Positions 37,776-45,652 of a stretch of DNA of 59,236 nt are shown piece by piece (the stretch's first letter is position 1; every line of letters starts with the position of its first letter). The notes below the pieces were generated by a model. The model was not told where the DNA came from and did no database searches. It worked only from the letters and a program-made list of their open reading frames with translations. Position numbers and translations under genes: made by a program. This stretch comes from a virus, in IMG/VR virus record IMGVR_UViG_3300025102_006169, positions 1 through 59,236 of that record; one strand, written 5' to 3'.

Positions 37776-37976
37776 TCAATCCTCCTCAGAATCCTCAAAA
37801 TCTTCTTCTAATTTAACCAACGGAGGATTAATAACCACCAATCCAGTTTCAGAAAGACGAAATTTAAAACCTTTTAAAACTGGAACAATGTCGGATTGCT
37901 CTAGTAAAGATTTTTGTAGGGCCATCATTAAGGCTCCCATTGCTTGATCCGATAAAAGCATTTCTTGATTACTCAT
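37776..37976 (-). CDS. Small hypothetical protein
   Basis: A 66-residue protein from the ATG at 37976, which has AAGGAG six to seven bases upstream; a longer frame back to 38021 lacks a ribosome site and would overlap the UDP-glucose dehydrogenase gene by 53 bases. The sequence has a helix with methionines (LLSDQAMGALMMALQKSLLEQ), a short beta hairpin (GFKFRLSETGLVVINPP) and an acidic tail (EEDFEDSEED). Family not recognised. Confidence 0.6.
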   Translation of the reverse strand: MSNQEMLLSDQAMGALMMALQKSLLEQSDIVPVLKGFKFRLSETGLVVINPPLVKLEEDFEDSEED

Positions 37977-38811
37977 TTTTTTCTCCTTTTGTAACAGCTC
38001 CATCAATGTTGAGCCAATCATGTTCTTTACGAACTTCCATGTTTTTTTTCCATGATGCTTTTAACATAACAGGTTCTACGCCGTTTGTCAATGAATAAAA
38101 TGTTAAAGCATTCAAATCTTTTGGAAAACATTTTCCTCCAAAACCATTATGACCATCTGGGCCGGGAACTTGAAGGTGGCTTTTACCTATTCTTTCATCA
38201 TAGAGCGCCAACTTAACTACGTCGTTATAATCGGCTCCAGAAACATCACAAATTTGTCTCATCTCATTTGCAAAAGATACTTTTGTAGCCAAGAAAGTAT
38301 TGATAAAGTATTTTACGGTTTCAGCAGTTTTCCAATCAGTCGTAAAATAGTATTTATCTTCAAATACCGATTGAAGTAACCTAACACATTCCGCTGTGTC
38401 TTCTTTGTGGCCACCAAAAATCATACGATTACAGTTTCGAAAATCTTCAATGTGATTTGCTTCTGTAAGAAACTCCGGGCTAAAAACAATTCTTATGTTG
38501 GGGAACCTGTCTTTTATTTCTTCGCATGTGCCCGGAACCACTGTGGATTTTAAAATAATAATGTTGTCTTGATAGTTTTGATAAATTTGCCCCATTGCGT
38601 CAAAAATTATAGACAGATCACACTCACCATTATCATACATTGGGGTTGGCAACGCTACAAAAATTATCTCTGCCTCACCAACAACTTCTTTAATGCTATC
38701 CCTGTTTGAAAGGGCAGGTTTTCTGTCATAGATGACAAACTCATAATCATTTTTTAAATTTTCATAAATTGCGGAGCCTACAAAACCATTTCCAATAAGA
38801 CCTATCTTCAT
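37969..38811 (-). CDS. UDP-glucose 6-dehydrogenase-like protein, short form
   Basis: A 280-residue NAD-dependent sugar-nucleotide dehydrogenase, which makes UDP-glucuronic acid (or a related uronic acid) in two oxidation steps. Visible motifs: Rossmann GLIGNGFVGSAI at 4-15; LPTPMYDNGECDL; LKSTVVPGT; SPEFLTEANHIEDF; the helix AETVKYFINTFLATKVSFANEM; and the active-site segment VPGPDGHNGFGGKCFPKDL with the catalytic Cys. Bacterial Ugd is about 390-450 residues; this one stops shortly after the central domain and lacks most of the C-terminal UDP-binding domain. AAGGAGGAG precedes the ATG. It is the last sugar gene of the cassette and overlaps the epimerase. Its substrate could also be another NDP-hexose. 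Confidence 0.88.
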   Translation of the reverse strand: MKIGLIGNGFVGSAIYENLKNDYEFVIYDRKPALSNRDSIKEVVGEAEIIFVALPTPMYDNGECDLSIIFDAMGQIYQNYQDNIIILKSTVVPGTCEEIKDRFPNIRIVFSPEFLTEANHIEDFRNCNRMIFGGHKEDTAECVRLLQSVFEDKYYFTTDWKTAETVKYFINTFLATKVSFANEMRQICDVSGADYNDVVKLALYDERIGKSHLQVPGPDGHNGFGGKCFPKDLNALTFYSLTNGVEPVMLKASWKKNMEVRKEHDWLNIDGAVTKGEKNE

Positions 38812-39686
38812 GATAACTCCTCCTTAAGAAGCTTAAAGCAATCTCTAATACCTTGTTCAGCTTCGTGTTTTGGATTCCAGCCTAATAACTTGAGCGGTTC
38901 TATAAATGCCTTTGTTTCAAAAACATCGTTTTGTCGTGGGTCAACATAATCAAACACAACCTCTGGAAAGAACTCAAGTGCAATATCTTTAATTGCGTTC
39001 AAGGAAATGTTATCGCCAGTCCCAATGTCAAACCACTCTCCATTAAATTTACCTTCATAATTCATGCAAAAAATGTTAGCCGACACAACGTCTAGTTTAT
39101 GCGCCATGTCTCTTAGTTGTCCTCCGTCGCCCGTAATAAAAGGGTTCTTGTTGTCACGGATGTATTGCATCCAATTAGCCACTGCTGTGGCGTATGGGCC
39201 ATCTGCCTTTTGGTCCGGGGAGTACACATTAAAATAACGCAGACACACAGTGTCCAGCCCATAGAGCCTTGACCAGACTCCACACATGCTTTCAGGCATC
39301 AATTTAGATGCCCCATAGGGATTCTCTGGTCCTTCTCCGTTTCCTGTAACCGAAGAAGAGCTTGAATAAATAACTCGTTTAGCACCGACTGCTCTTGCAA
39401 ATTCCAACACATATAGCGAACTTAATACATTGTTCTCCAAAACATGAACTGGTTGTTCTATGCTATACACAACCCTTGGTATGGCCGCTAAATGAAAAAT
39501 GTATTCGGGCTTAAAATTAAACCAATGTGGGTGAAATTTTCCGTCACTATCTGGCTTTAAACACTCTAAGATGTCATGTCCGTCAACTAAATCAATGCCC
39601 AGAACATCATGACCAGCCTGCTTTAATTGCTTATAAACTTCAGACCCTATGTACCCCTTGTGGCCCGTGACTAAACATCTAGACAT
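38808..39686 (-). CDS. NAD-dependent sugar-nucleotide epimerase/dehydratase
   Basis: A 292-residue extended short-chain dehydrogenase. It has the NAD-binding start CLVTGHKGYIGSEVYKQL (G-x-x-G-x-x-G), HLAAIPRVVYS, the SSSSSVTG serine region and the catalytic Y-G-A-S-K. Further on are LRYFNVYSPDQ and the C-terminal LLGWNP typical of UDP-glucose 4-epimerase/UDP-glucuronate 4-epimerase relatives. It would interconvert or modify nucleotide sugars, possibly the product of the adjacent dehydrogenase. The start has GGAGGAGTAG upstream, and the gene overlaps its neighbours on both sides by a few bases. The exact substrate cannot be read from the sequence. Confidence 0.87.
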   Translation of the reverse strand: MSRCLVTGHKGYIGSEVYKQLKQAGHDVLGIDLVDGHDILECLKPDSDGKFHPHWFNFKPEYIFHLAAIPRVVYSIEQPVHVLENNVLSSLYVLEFARAVGAKRVIYSSSSSVTGNGEGPENPYGASKLMPESMCGVWSRLYGLDTVCLRYFNVYSPDQKADGPYATAVANWMQYIRDNKNPFITGDGGQLRDMAHKLDVVSANIFCMNYEGKFNGEWFDIGTGDNISLNAIKDIALEFFPEVVFDYVDPRQNDVFETKAFIEPLKLLGWNPKHEAEQGIRDCFKLLKEELS

Positions 39687-40509
39687 CTACTCCTCCAAAT
39701 TGTGGTGGCTTGTCCCAAAAAAGCTTTGCTTTTTCGTAATCATCATCCCTAAGTGTAATCTTGTCATTCAAAACATAATCTTCAAAATCTATGATTGGAT
39801 ACACATCAAGAACAGTTTTTTTACTAGCATTCCAAAACTTAACTGTGTCATCTTTTGCGAAAAAGTTTTTATGTGCTAAAGAATGTACGTTACGCATTTG
39901 GTTGTTGATTTTATACACCTTTTCGGGTGGGATGTCTGCTTGGTAAGAACTGTCAAAGTGGTTTGGATCATTCTTGGTGCCGCGATCACCAGTCCAGCCA
40001 AGGTCCGCGCCAACAATTATAATCTCGCTAAAACCCATGTAGTAAGCTAACTGAAGTGCTAAATTCATAGTGGTGCCTGACTTGTCAATCCTTTCAGATA
40101 CATCAGTAGAAAATGAATATTCTAAAATGTCACCGTTGGTGGCAGGTTTATTCTCAGACATTGAATTAAACCACTTAATTCTGGGGAAACCGAAACTAGG
40201 ATCTATCTGTGGTCGGAACATTTCGGCTATAAAAGATGTCGTTTCACGATGAGATACGGCCTCTCTTACAGATCTAGTCCAATCGGCACCCCATACAGGA
40301 TGTCGAACATTAGTAGAGGAAAACAAATAGTAAGTTGGCTTCCAATCCGGGTTCTCTGGGTAGATGAGCGAAATACGATTCATAGCGATAGTATATTCAT
40401 CTGCCAGTAAATCTAAATTTGTCTCTTTCAAGCTGGGGCCATTAGCCACCAAGAATACTCTTTCGCCTTTGTGTAAGTTTTTAAACTCTTTAAACACTTG
40501 GTTCATCAT
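39679..40509 (-). CDS. DUF115/MptE-like protein of polysaccharide clusters
   Basis: A 276-residue protein whose start, GERVFLVANGPSLKETNLDLL and the following YTIAMNRISLIYP, is the signature of the DUF115 (6-hydroxymethylpterin pyrophosphokinase MptE-like) superfamily. Later blocks SGTTMNLALQLAYYMGFSEIIIVGADLGW and HFDSSYQADIPPEK are also typical. In bacterial surface-glycan and flagellin-modification loci such proteins act as glycosyltransferase-like or sugar-phosphate transfer enzymes, for example the Maf family for nonulosonic acid transfer. AAGGAGTT precedes the ATG-ATG start. It overlaps the methyltransferase gene (ATGA). The exact transferase reaction is not known. Confidence 0.75.
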   Translation of the reverse strand: MMNQVFKEFKNLHKGERVFLVANGPSLKETNLDLLADEYTIAMNRISLIYPENPDWKPTYYLFSSTNVRHPVWGADWTRSVREAVSHRETTSFIAEMFRPQIDPSFGFPRIKWFNSMSENKPATNGDILEYSFSTDVSERIDKSGTTMNLALQLAYYMGFSEIIIVGADLGWTGDRGTKNDPNHFDSSYQADIPPEKVYKINNQMRNVHSLAHKNFFAKDDTVKFWNASKKTVLDVYPIIDFEDYVLNDKITLRDDDYEKAKLFWDKPPQFGGVDV

Positions 40510-41195
40510 AACTCCTTTTTTGAAAAAACCATTATGGTTCTTTTATAGTTTAGGTTGCTCATCTCATCATCAAAAATTTTGTGATTTGTAAAACCTCGGT
40601 CTGACATGTTTCTGATCATAAAATTTTGAGTTGGTGTGTAATGCAAAGCGTTATAAACATTAGATTTAGTTTTTCCGCCATGATAAACTACATCCTCCTC
40701 CTCACTATTAAGTGTTTTGAATTCTAATACTAACGTGTCCCCAATCTGTGCTAATTTATCTAGGCAAGCGGTTAAGTCTGGGACCCTATGTATGAGTCCC
40801 AATCCCAATACAATGTCATAATTCTCGTCCTCTGGACTATCGTACAAGTCTTGTACTCTAAACTCGACGTTATCCAGTCCGTATGCTTTTTTAGCCAAGT
40901 TTGATCGATCGATTCTTAAAGGATCTATGTCTGTTCCCAGAACATAATGCATGCCCAAATTAGCACTTTGAATTGCAAAAAAGCCGTCACTACAGCCTAT
41001 GTCCACCATGGTTTTCCCAATAGGCTGTAGCATTTCAATAATTGGTTTTAATCTTTTCCATTTATTTATGTTGTAGCCCGGACTACTAATGTGGCTTTCT
41101 CTTGTCTTTACATCACCGGGAAAAATGTAAAAATGATTCCACTCCTCCTTGAGTGACAGCTCTTGAACCTTTTCTTTAATCTCTTGCGGTGTCAT
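40506..41195 (-). CDS. Class I SAM-dependent methyltransferase (CmoB/DUF1698-like)
   Basis: A 229-residue methyltransferase. The N-terminal helix-strand (WNHFYIFPGDVKTRES, YNINKWKRLKPIIEML) is followed by the SAM motif VDIGCSDGFFAIQSA, acidic LGTDIDPLRI, VEFRVQDLYD and VLGLGLIHRVPDL. The arrangement recalls the CmoB/DUF1698 group, whose members also occur in glycan cassettes, so a sugar O-methyltransferase is likelier here than a tRNA enzyme. The start overlaps the preceding stop as TAATG and the end overlaps the DUF115 gene. The substrate is unknown. Confidence 0.8.
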   Translation of the reverse strand: MTPQEIKEKVQELSLKEEWNHFYIFPGDVKTRESHISSPGYNINKWKRLKPIIEMLQPIGKTMVDIGCSDGFFAIQSANLGMHYVLGTDIDPLRIDRSNLAKKAYGLDNVEFRVQDLYDSPEDENYDIVLGLGLIHRVPDLTACLDKLAQIGDTLVLEFKTLNSEEEDVVYHGGKTKSNVYNALHYTPTQNFMIRNMSDRGFTNHKIFDDEMSNLNYKRTIMVFSKKEL

Positions 41196-41881
41196 TATGT
41201 CTCCAAATATTTGTTCATTATTTGCCTTGCCTCATCTTCGGTAAGAAAAGCACTCCTCACTGATGGCCATGATTTTGCATCTTCTATCTTATAAAGAGTT
41301 CTAAAATCGCCCCTGTTTCGTTTGTCTCTTTCCTTCATAAAACTTTCTTTTTCTAAAATTACTGGTAATTTTCTGTCTGGATGCATAGCAGATAGGATTG
41401 CTGCTCTGTGATTCCCGCTCACAACATAAAATTTTCTATGGCTAGCGTCTTCAATAAAATAGCCCGTTATGTGACCCTCTTTACGATCTATAAATTTTTC
41501 TGGCCGATATCCGTATGCATCTATAGATTTTATAAGTTTTTGCATCTTGTGTACCTGATTTTTTATGAATTTTTCATCTCTATTAATAAACGCATGGTCT
41601 AAGAGGCTATCCACTGGTTTGTAGTGAATCCAAGGCAGAAATGCGTGGTAACACTCATAATTTTTTAATTTTTCCACTACACCGTACATGTGATAAAGAG
41701 TTTTAGGGTTGTAGTTTTTATAATGCATCATTAAGGGCGTTGATTTGTGATTAAATCTTTCTTCAGAATGCATTATTTCAACTGCGGTCTTATAACAAGG
41801 GTTATCATAGATTGCAGTTGGTATACGGCTTAAATTGCAAATTAATTCTTTATCAATCTCTATTACTTTTGTTTTTTTCAA
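41195..41881 (-). CDS. ParB-like nuclease-fold protein of glycan loci (TTG start)
   Basis: A 228-residue protein. Start is a TTG at 41881; AAGGGAAAGG lies a few bases upstream and no suitable ATG exists before the conserved part. The C-terminal half contains YFIEDASHRKFYVVSGNHRAAILSAM, the G-N-H-R-A segment of ParB/Srx-like domains, followed by a conserved basic region (FMKERDKRNRGDFRTLY). Proteins of this type are seen in bacterial O-antigen and capsule loci, where their job is undetermined. It lies between the nucleotidyltransferase-HAD fusion and the methyltransferase. No DNA-partition role is suggested. Confidence 0.6.
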   Translation of the reverse strand: MKKTKVIEIDKELICNLSRIPTAIYDNPCYKTAVEIMHSEERFNHKSTPLMMHYKNYNPKTLYHMYGVVEKLKNYECYHAFLPWIHYKPVDSLLDHAFINRDEKFIKNQVHKMQKLIKSIDAYGYRPEKFIDRKEGHITGYFIEDASHRKFYVVSGNHRAAILSAMHPDRKLPVILEKESFMKERDKRNRGDFRTLYKIEDAKSWPSVRSAFLTEDEARQIMNKYLET

Positions 41882-41894
41882 AAACCTTTCCCTT

Positions 41895-42971
41895 TTAAGT
41901 AAATAAGTTTTTTAAATTACCATTTCTTTCTATTGAGATGCTGGAGCAGGATGGGTATGGGTTTGTGCTGGCAAAATCATTAACAATTATTCTTTTTCCA
42001 TGATTGCAGCCAGATATTATGGTTTTGTATCGTATCTCATTCTCTTTCAGAAATGTCTTAAAGAATTCTAGATACTCATCTGTTCTACTTGTCATAAAAA
42101 TTATTTCGCTACCTTGGTCCGATAATTTTTTTACCAAATCAAAGTTTTCCTTGATCGGCTCAAATGTATTTGACCAATTTTTAGATCCATATTTACCATA
42201 ATTGATAAGCATAACCCCATCGATGTCAAAAATGTAAGTATTAAACCTGTCTCTTTCCTCTTGCCACTCTTTCAAGGTTCCCCAATCAACATAGTTTTTT
42301 GCATCCACAAATTGAAATGCTACTTTCCTGTTTATAAGCAAGTGTGAAATGATGTGACTAACATACAATTCTTTGTTATCAAGCAACACACCAGAATCCA
42401 CAATCTCGTTATAGGATTCAATAAACTGTTCAACCGTGAGGCAGTATACACCCAAACAGATGTTATCGGAAACAATGCTCTTTTCAACAATGTCTTGAAT
42501 TAGGTTATCATCATTTTTTACAATAAAGCTTTTATTCTGTATCTTTTTAACTGTTGATCGTTCGTCAATCCTCATTCCAACAACAAAGTTCTTATCAATG
42601 ATCGATTCTGTGGCCACTAAGCAATCAGTGTCTTTGATTATTATCCGACCTTTAAGGTTTGCAGCTTCTATTGCTCTTAGCACAGTCTCTGGACAAGAAC
42701 TAGTTTCCTGCTCCAAAATGATTACACTCACACTATTTCCAAACGCTTGCTCCAAAACCAAATCAGCTTCAAATTTGTCACAATGCTCTCTAAGAGTCAC
42801 AACATAAGTGTTTTTGTATTTATCATACTCAAATTCTTTCAGCACCTTTTCAATCATCATGTTGCCATCTGGATGTGTGAGCATCCATTTTGGTCGCATA
42901 CCGGGGAACCTAGAAGACTTACCAGCAGCGGGGACGATCAGTGTTATGTCTTTCCTGTTATCGAATGGCAT
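41895..42971 (-). CDS. Sugar (or alcohol) phosphate nucleotidyltransferase fused to HAD phosphatase
   Basis: A 358-residue two-domain protein. Residues about 8-235 are an NTP-transferase: LIVPAAGKSSRFPGMRPKWML (the signature loop and K28) and IIKDTDCLV with the metal-binding acid. Residues about 246-345 are a HAD-type domain: YIFDIDGVM with D249/D251 and FMTSRTDE; the loop III acid may be in VNDFAST. One chain could thus activate a sugar (or polyol/choline-type) phosphate with CTP/UTP/GTP and remove or control a phosphate. It overlaps the APH-like kinase gene by 14 bases, suggesting kinase-then-nucleotidyltransfer steps in the same pathway. The nucleotide used is not known. Confidence 0.8.
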   Translation of the reverse strand: MPFDNRKDITLIVPAAGKSSRFPGMRPKWMLTHPDGNMMIEKVLKEFEYDKYKNTYVVTLREHCDKFEADLVLEQAFGNSVSVIILEQETSSCPETVLRAIEAANLKGRIIIKDTDCLVATESIIDKNFVVGMRIDERSTVKKIQNKSFIVKNDDNLIQDIVEKSIVSDNICLGVYCLTVEQFIESYNEIVDSGVLLDNKELYVSHIISHLLINRKVAFQFVDAKNYVDWGTLKEWQEERDRFNTYIFDIDGVMLINYGKYGSKNWSNTFEPIKENFDLVKKLSDQGSEIIFMTSRTDEYLEFFKTFLKENEIRYKTIISGCNHGKRIIVNDFASTNPYPSCSSISIERNGNLKNLFT

Positions 42972-43761
42972 GTTCTAGACTCCCTTCTAGGTGTGCTAAG
43001 GTGCGTTTATCTTTACAGTATGGGATTACTCTAAGGATGTTTAAAACAATTAAGCAGTCAATTGATTTTTTGTTGTCTTTATAGATTTGTGTATTTTTAA
43101 GGATTTCATCAACATAAATGCTTTTAACAATTGGTTTTTGTTTTATAAACCTGCTTGACCAAAAGTATCTTACGTCAAACAGCAGTTTTGCTACGTCAAT
43201 CAATTTTGTATCAATAAAAGAATCTAAAAAATCTATAAAATGCAGCTTTCCATTTGAAACAATTAAATTCTCAAATGTTAAATCACCGTGACACTCGCTT
43301 GTTGGTATGTGCTGCCAGTTATTTTGCAACACATGTTCATAAAACTTTTCATATCCAGTTGTCTTTGTTCTAATGTTTTTAATTTTTTCCTGTATAAATT
43401 TCGATAAATCCTGTGTTTGTTGTATTTTATCACAGGACAAGTAGTCTTGCAGAGCTTTAATAAATGGTGCCACTGTGCTAATGTCGGAGCTTCTGATGTG
43501 GTCACTTAGTGATTTACCATTGATGTAGTTCATGTCAAAATAAAATAAATCGTTAACATGACCTCTTCTTAGAATTTTTGGACTTTCTATAATTGATAAT
43601 TTGCTGGTAAATTTTTCTTGTTTTTGTGATTGGTTTAACAATCTTTCATTATAAGAAACATCTGGAGAAATCTTCCTGACGTATTTTTCTTGTGAGTTAC
43701 TGTCGTTCGCACACAGCAGAATTTTGCACCCAGAATGACCAGACAGTTTTTTAATTATCAT
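42958..43761 (-). CDS. APH/choline-kinase-like phosphotransferase
   Basis: A 267-residue protein with the aminoglycoside-phosphotransferase/choline-kinase fold. The catalytic segment is CHGDLTFENLIV (H158-G-D160 and N165), followed by LHFIDFLDSF with the metal-binding D177. The N-lobe is short, with MNYINGKSLSDHI at the hinge. In envelope-glycan loci such kinases phosphorylate sugars, choline or similar small alcohols; drug resistance is unlikely in this context. ATG at 43761 overlaps the glycosyltransferase stop (ATGA), and its end overlaps the nucleotidyltransferase-HAD fusion, which would use its phosphorylated product. The substrate is inferred, not seen. Confidence 0.75.
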   Translation of the reverse strand: MIIKKLSGHSGCKILLCANDSNSQEKYVRKISPDVSYNERLLNQSQKQEKFTSKLSIIESPKILRRGHVNDLFYFDMNYINGKSLSDHIRSSDISTVAPFIKALQDYLSCDKIQQTQDLSKFIQEKIKNIRTKTTGYEKFYEHVLQNNWQHIPTSECHGDLTFENLIVSNGKLHFIDFLDSFIDTKLIDVAKLLFDVRYFWSSRFIKQKPIVKSIYVDEILKNTQIYKDNKKSIDCLIVLNILRVIPYCKDKRTLAHLEGSLEHAIR

Positions 43762-44687
43762 TTCCCGACTGGTCGATTGTATGACATATAGTTTAAAGCG
43801 TTCAGGTCTAAATCCTTTTCAAAATAAATGTATTTTATAGCATTTTTAATTTTTGATTTTTTCAAGTCAGGTGGATTATCAACAATTTCTTTTGTCCAAT
43901 TTTTGATCCAACCCATTTTTTCTCTGGTGTGTGTCGGATTTGAATGTGGCCAAGTTCCTTCCCACTTGTTATAAAAATAATTCCAAGCTGAGAGTTTGTA
44001 AATACCCCCTCTGCTATTATTCCAGATTTGTTGCTGCTCAGAATCGTCTGGCTTTCTTTTTATAATTTCTTTACCTGCATCATTAACCGTAACAAAGTTT
44101 CTATCATCGAATGATTCTATAGGGTAATCAGGCTCGTGATTCAAAAGTATTCCATGAACAATGTCATTAATTGATGTCTTGTCTTTGTTGTAGATTAGTG
44201 CTCTTAAAAAATAATCTGTCTCTTTGTATTGAGCAGGCAAGTTTTCGTCCCACATTCCAATTTTTCTAATTGATTCGGGTTTATAGGCTGTTATTGTATC
44301 TCCGCAGAGGCCTGTCACAAAGGTATAGCCCTTTTGATTGAACAATACATCCAAATGTTCACACCACTTCGGATGAACAACGGCGTCGTTCTGTAGTGTA
44401 ACAAGTATCTCAGTATCTGGTTTTTGTAGATTTACTACGCCATTAATGAATGCTTGATTATAATTTTCTGATACATTTCCATTTGACCAATCGGGTCTTA
44501 GTACATTATGTAACACATTCACTTTATTTTTAAATTCGTCTCGCAGATAAAATTCGGAGTGATTGTTAATTACGTTAACCTCTGTATTTTTCAACTCTGA
44601 GAAGTCTGATTTAAACAGTTTATCAAGCGTATCATTGAGCACATCACATCTTTTATATGTAACAATGTAAACCTTCATTTTTTTCAT
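43758..44687 (-). CDS. GT2-like glycosyltransferase (GT-A fold)
   Basis: About 309 residues from the ATG at 44687, which overlaps the preceding stop as ATGA; the longer frame to 44720 would run 37 bases into that gene. KVYIVTYKRCDVLNDTLDKLF is the usual start of GT-A transferases. VNVINNHSEF and LVTLQNDAVVHPKWCE carry the strand and acidic N-D replacing a D-x-D motif. Later KIGMWDENLPAQYKETDYFLRAL resembles the E-T/D-D acceptor helix of GT2 enzymes. It would add a sugar to the growing glycan. The C-terminal 100 residues (WNYFYNKWEGTWP and a basic helix) are unrecognised. Sugar and linkage are unknown. Confidence 0.75.
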   Translation of the reverse strand: MKKMKVYIVTYKRCDVLNDTLDKLFKSDFSELKNTEVNVINNHSEFYLRDEFKNKVNVLHNVLRPDWSNGNVSENYNQAFINGVVNLQKPDTEILVTLQNDAVVHPKWCEHLDVLFNQKGYTFVTGLCGDTITAYKPESIRKIGMWDENLPAQYKETDYFLRALIYNKDKTSINDIVHGILLNHEPDYPIESFDDRNFVTVNDAGKEIIKRKPDDSEQQQIWNNSRGGIYKLSAWNYFYNKWEGTWPHSNPTHTREKMGWIKNWTKEIVDNPPDLKKSKIKNAIKYIYFEKDLDLNALNYMSYNRPVGK

Positions 44688-45652
44688 AACAGATCTACCC
44701 GTTCTAGACAGTCTGTCCAACTGTTAAACTTGATAGATTTATCATCAATGTAAGCAACTGCGCGTGGTTTTTCAGCCGTTACTTTACTAATAAACTGAGA
44801 TAAGTTGTTACTCTCAAGCCATTCCCAAACAAGTTGAGTACCAGTCTTTCCGTTAACTAGCCCTCTATCTGCTCTAGCCTTGCATGTGTAAACTATAACT
44901 GTATACTTCTCTGACAGAGATTGTAAAGCTTCGTATGAACCTTCAACTGGCTCGTCGTAGATCGTGCCATCGTAATATCCCTTGGAACACCTGTGTATTA
45001 CTCCATCAAAATCAACTCCAATGTTAATTTGCTCATCTGGGTAGCTATGTTTTCTTACCTTGCCACCTTTCCAGTTTAGTTTTTCGAGTTCCTCTGGCGA
45101 GTTTTTCCCGATAGGAGGGCACACGTTCCCAGATGCATGAGTCAGTTGATACGTTAATAAAAGAGTGAGTACTTCAGACGTATGATAATAATCTGCCCCT
45201 AAGACAACTTGAGTAAGATTGTTAACACTTTCTGTGATGGGCACTGAGGTTATCATAGCCACCTCCATGCCATGATCAGTGCCCCATTGTAAGGCCTTAA
45301 TTATGTCGCGCGACTTACCAGAAGAGGAGATGCCAAGCACGAGTGACTTCTTCATTTGTGTTTTGGTTCTAGCAGATGTACGGCTAGAGAGCCAGCTAAC
45401 CATCCATTGATCGAAGCCGACATCATTAATCAGAGAAGTTGCTACAACGCCGCTACCGGGACACATTGCGTTCTTATTACCATTTGATAACCTAGTGATG
45501 TCTACTGCTGCATGGTCTGCAACCGCAAGGTTACCACCGTGTCCAAGCACATAAATTTCATTACATCGGTTAAATTTCTCTTGAAGTTCTTTCCAAGAAC
45601 TTGAATTTACTGTCTTTACAAACTTTTCGTCTAAATTTTCAAAATTAAGCAT
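44684..45652 (-). CDS. SIS sugar-phosphate isomerase fused to HAD phosphatase-like domain
   Basis: A 322-residue fusion. Residues about 25-180 are a SIS domain of the GmhA/KdsD type: YVLGHGGNLAVADHAAVDI, LINDVGFDQWMVSWL and the phosphate loop LGISSSGKSRDIIKAL. Residues about 208-320 are a HAD-like domain: IGVDFDGVIH (D214/D216), VIVYTCKARAD and VAYIDDKSIKF. Phosphoheptose isomerase (GmhA) and heptose bisphosphate phosphatase (GmhB) are normally separate proteins; fusing an isomerase with a phosphatase hints at a heptose or arabinose-5-phosphate/Kdo-type precursor. Its ATG overlaps the aldolase stop and its stop overlaps the next glycosyltransferase. The two active sites appear intact, but the substrate is an inference. 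Confidence 0.8.
   Translation of the reverse strand: MLNFENLDEKFVKTVNSSSWKELQEKFNRCNEIYVLGHGGNLAVADHAAVDITRLSNGNKNAMCPGSGVVATSLINDVGFDQWMVSWLSSRTSARTKTQMKKSLVLGISSSGKSRDIIKALQWGTDHGMEVAMITSVPITESVNNLTQVVLGADYYHTSEVLTLLLTYQLTHASGNVCPPIGKNSPEELEKLNWKGGKVRKHSYPDEQINIGVDFDGVIHRCSKGYYDGTIYDEPVEGSYEALQSLSEKYTVIVYTCKARADRGLVNGKTGTQLVWEWLESNNLSQFISKVTAEKPRAVAYIDDKSIKFNSWTDCLERVDLL

Noticed and set aside
42958-43761. APH-like kinase as an antibiotic-resistance gene
   Set aside because: Only the generic kinase motifs match; the gene overlaps sugar-activation genes on both sides, so a glycan-pathway kinase is far more likely.
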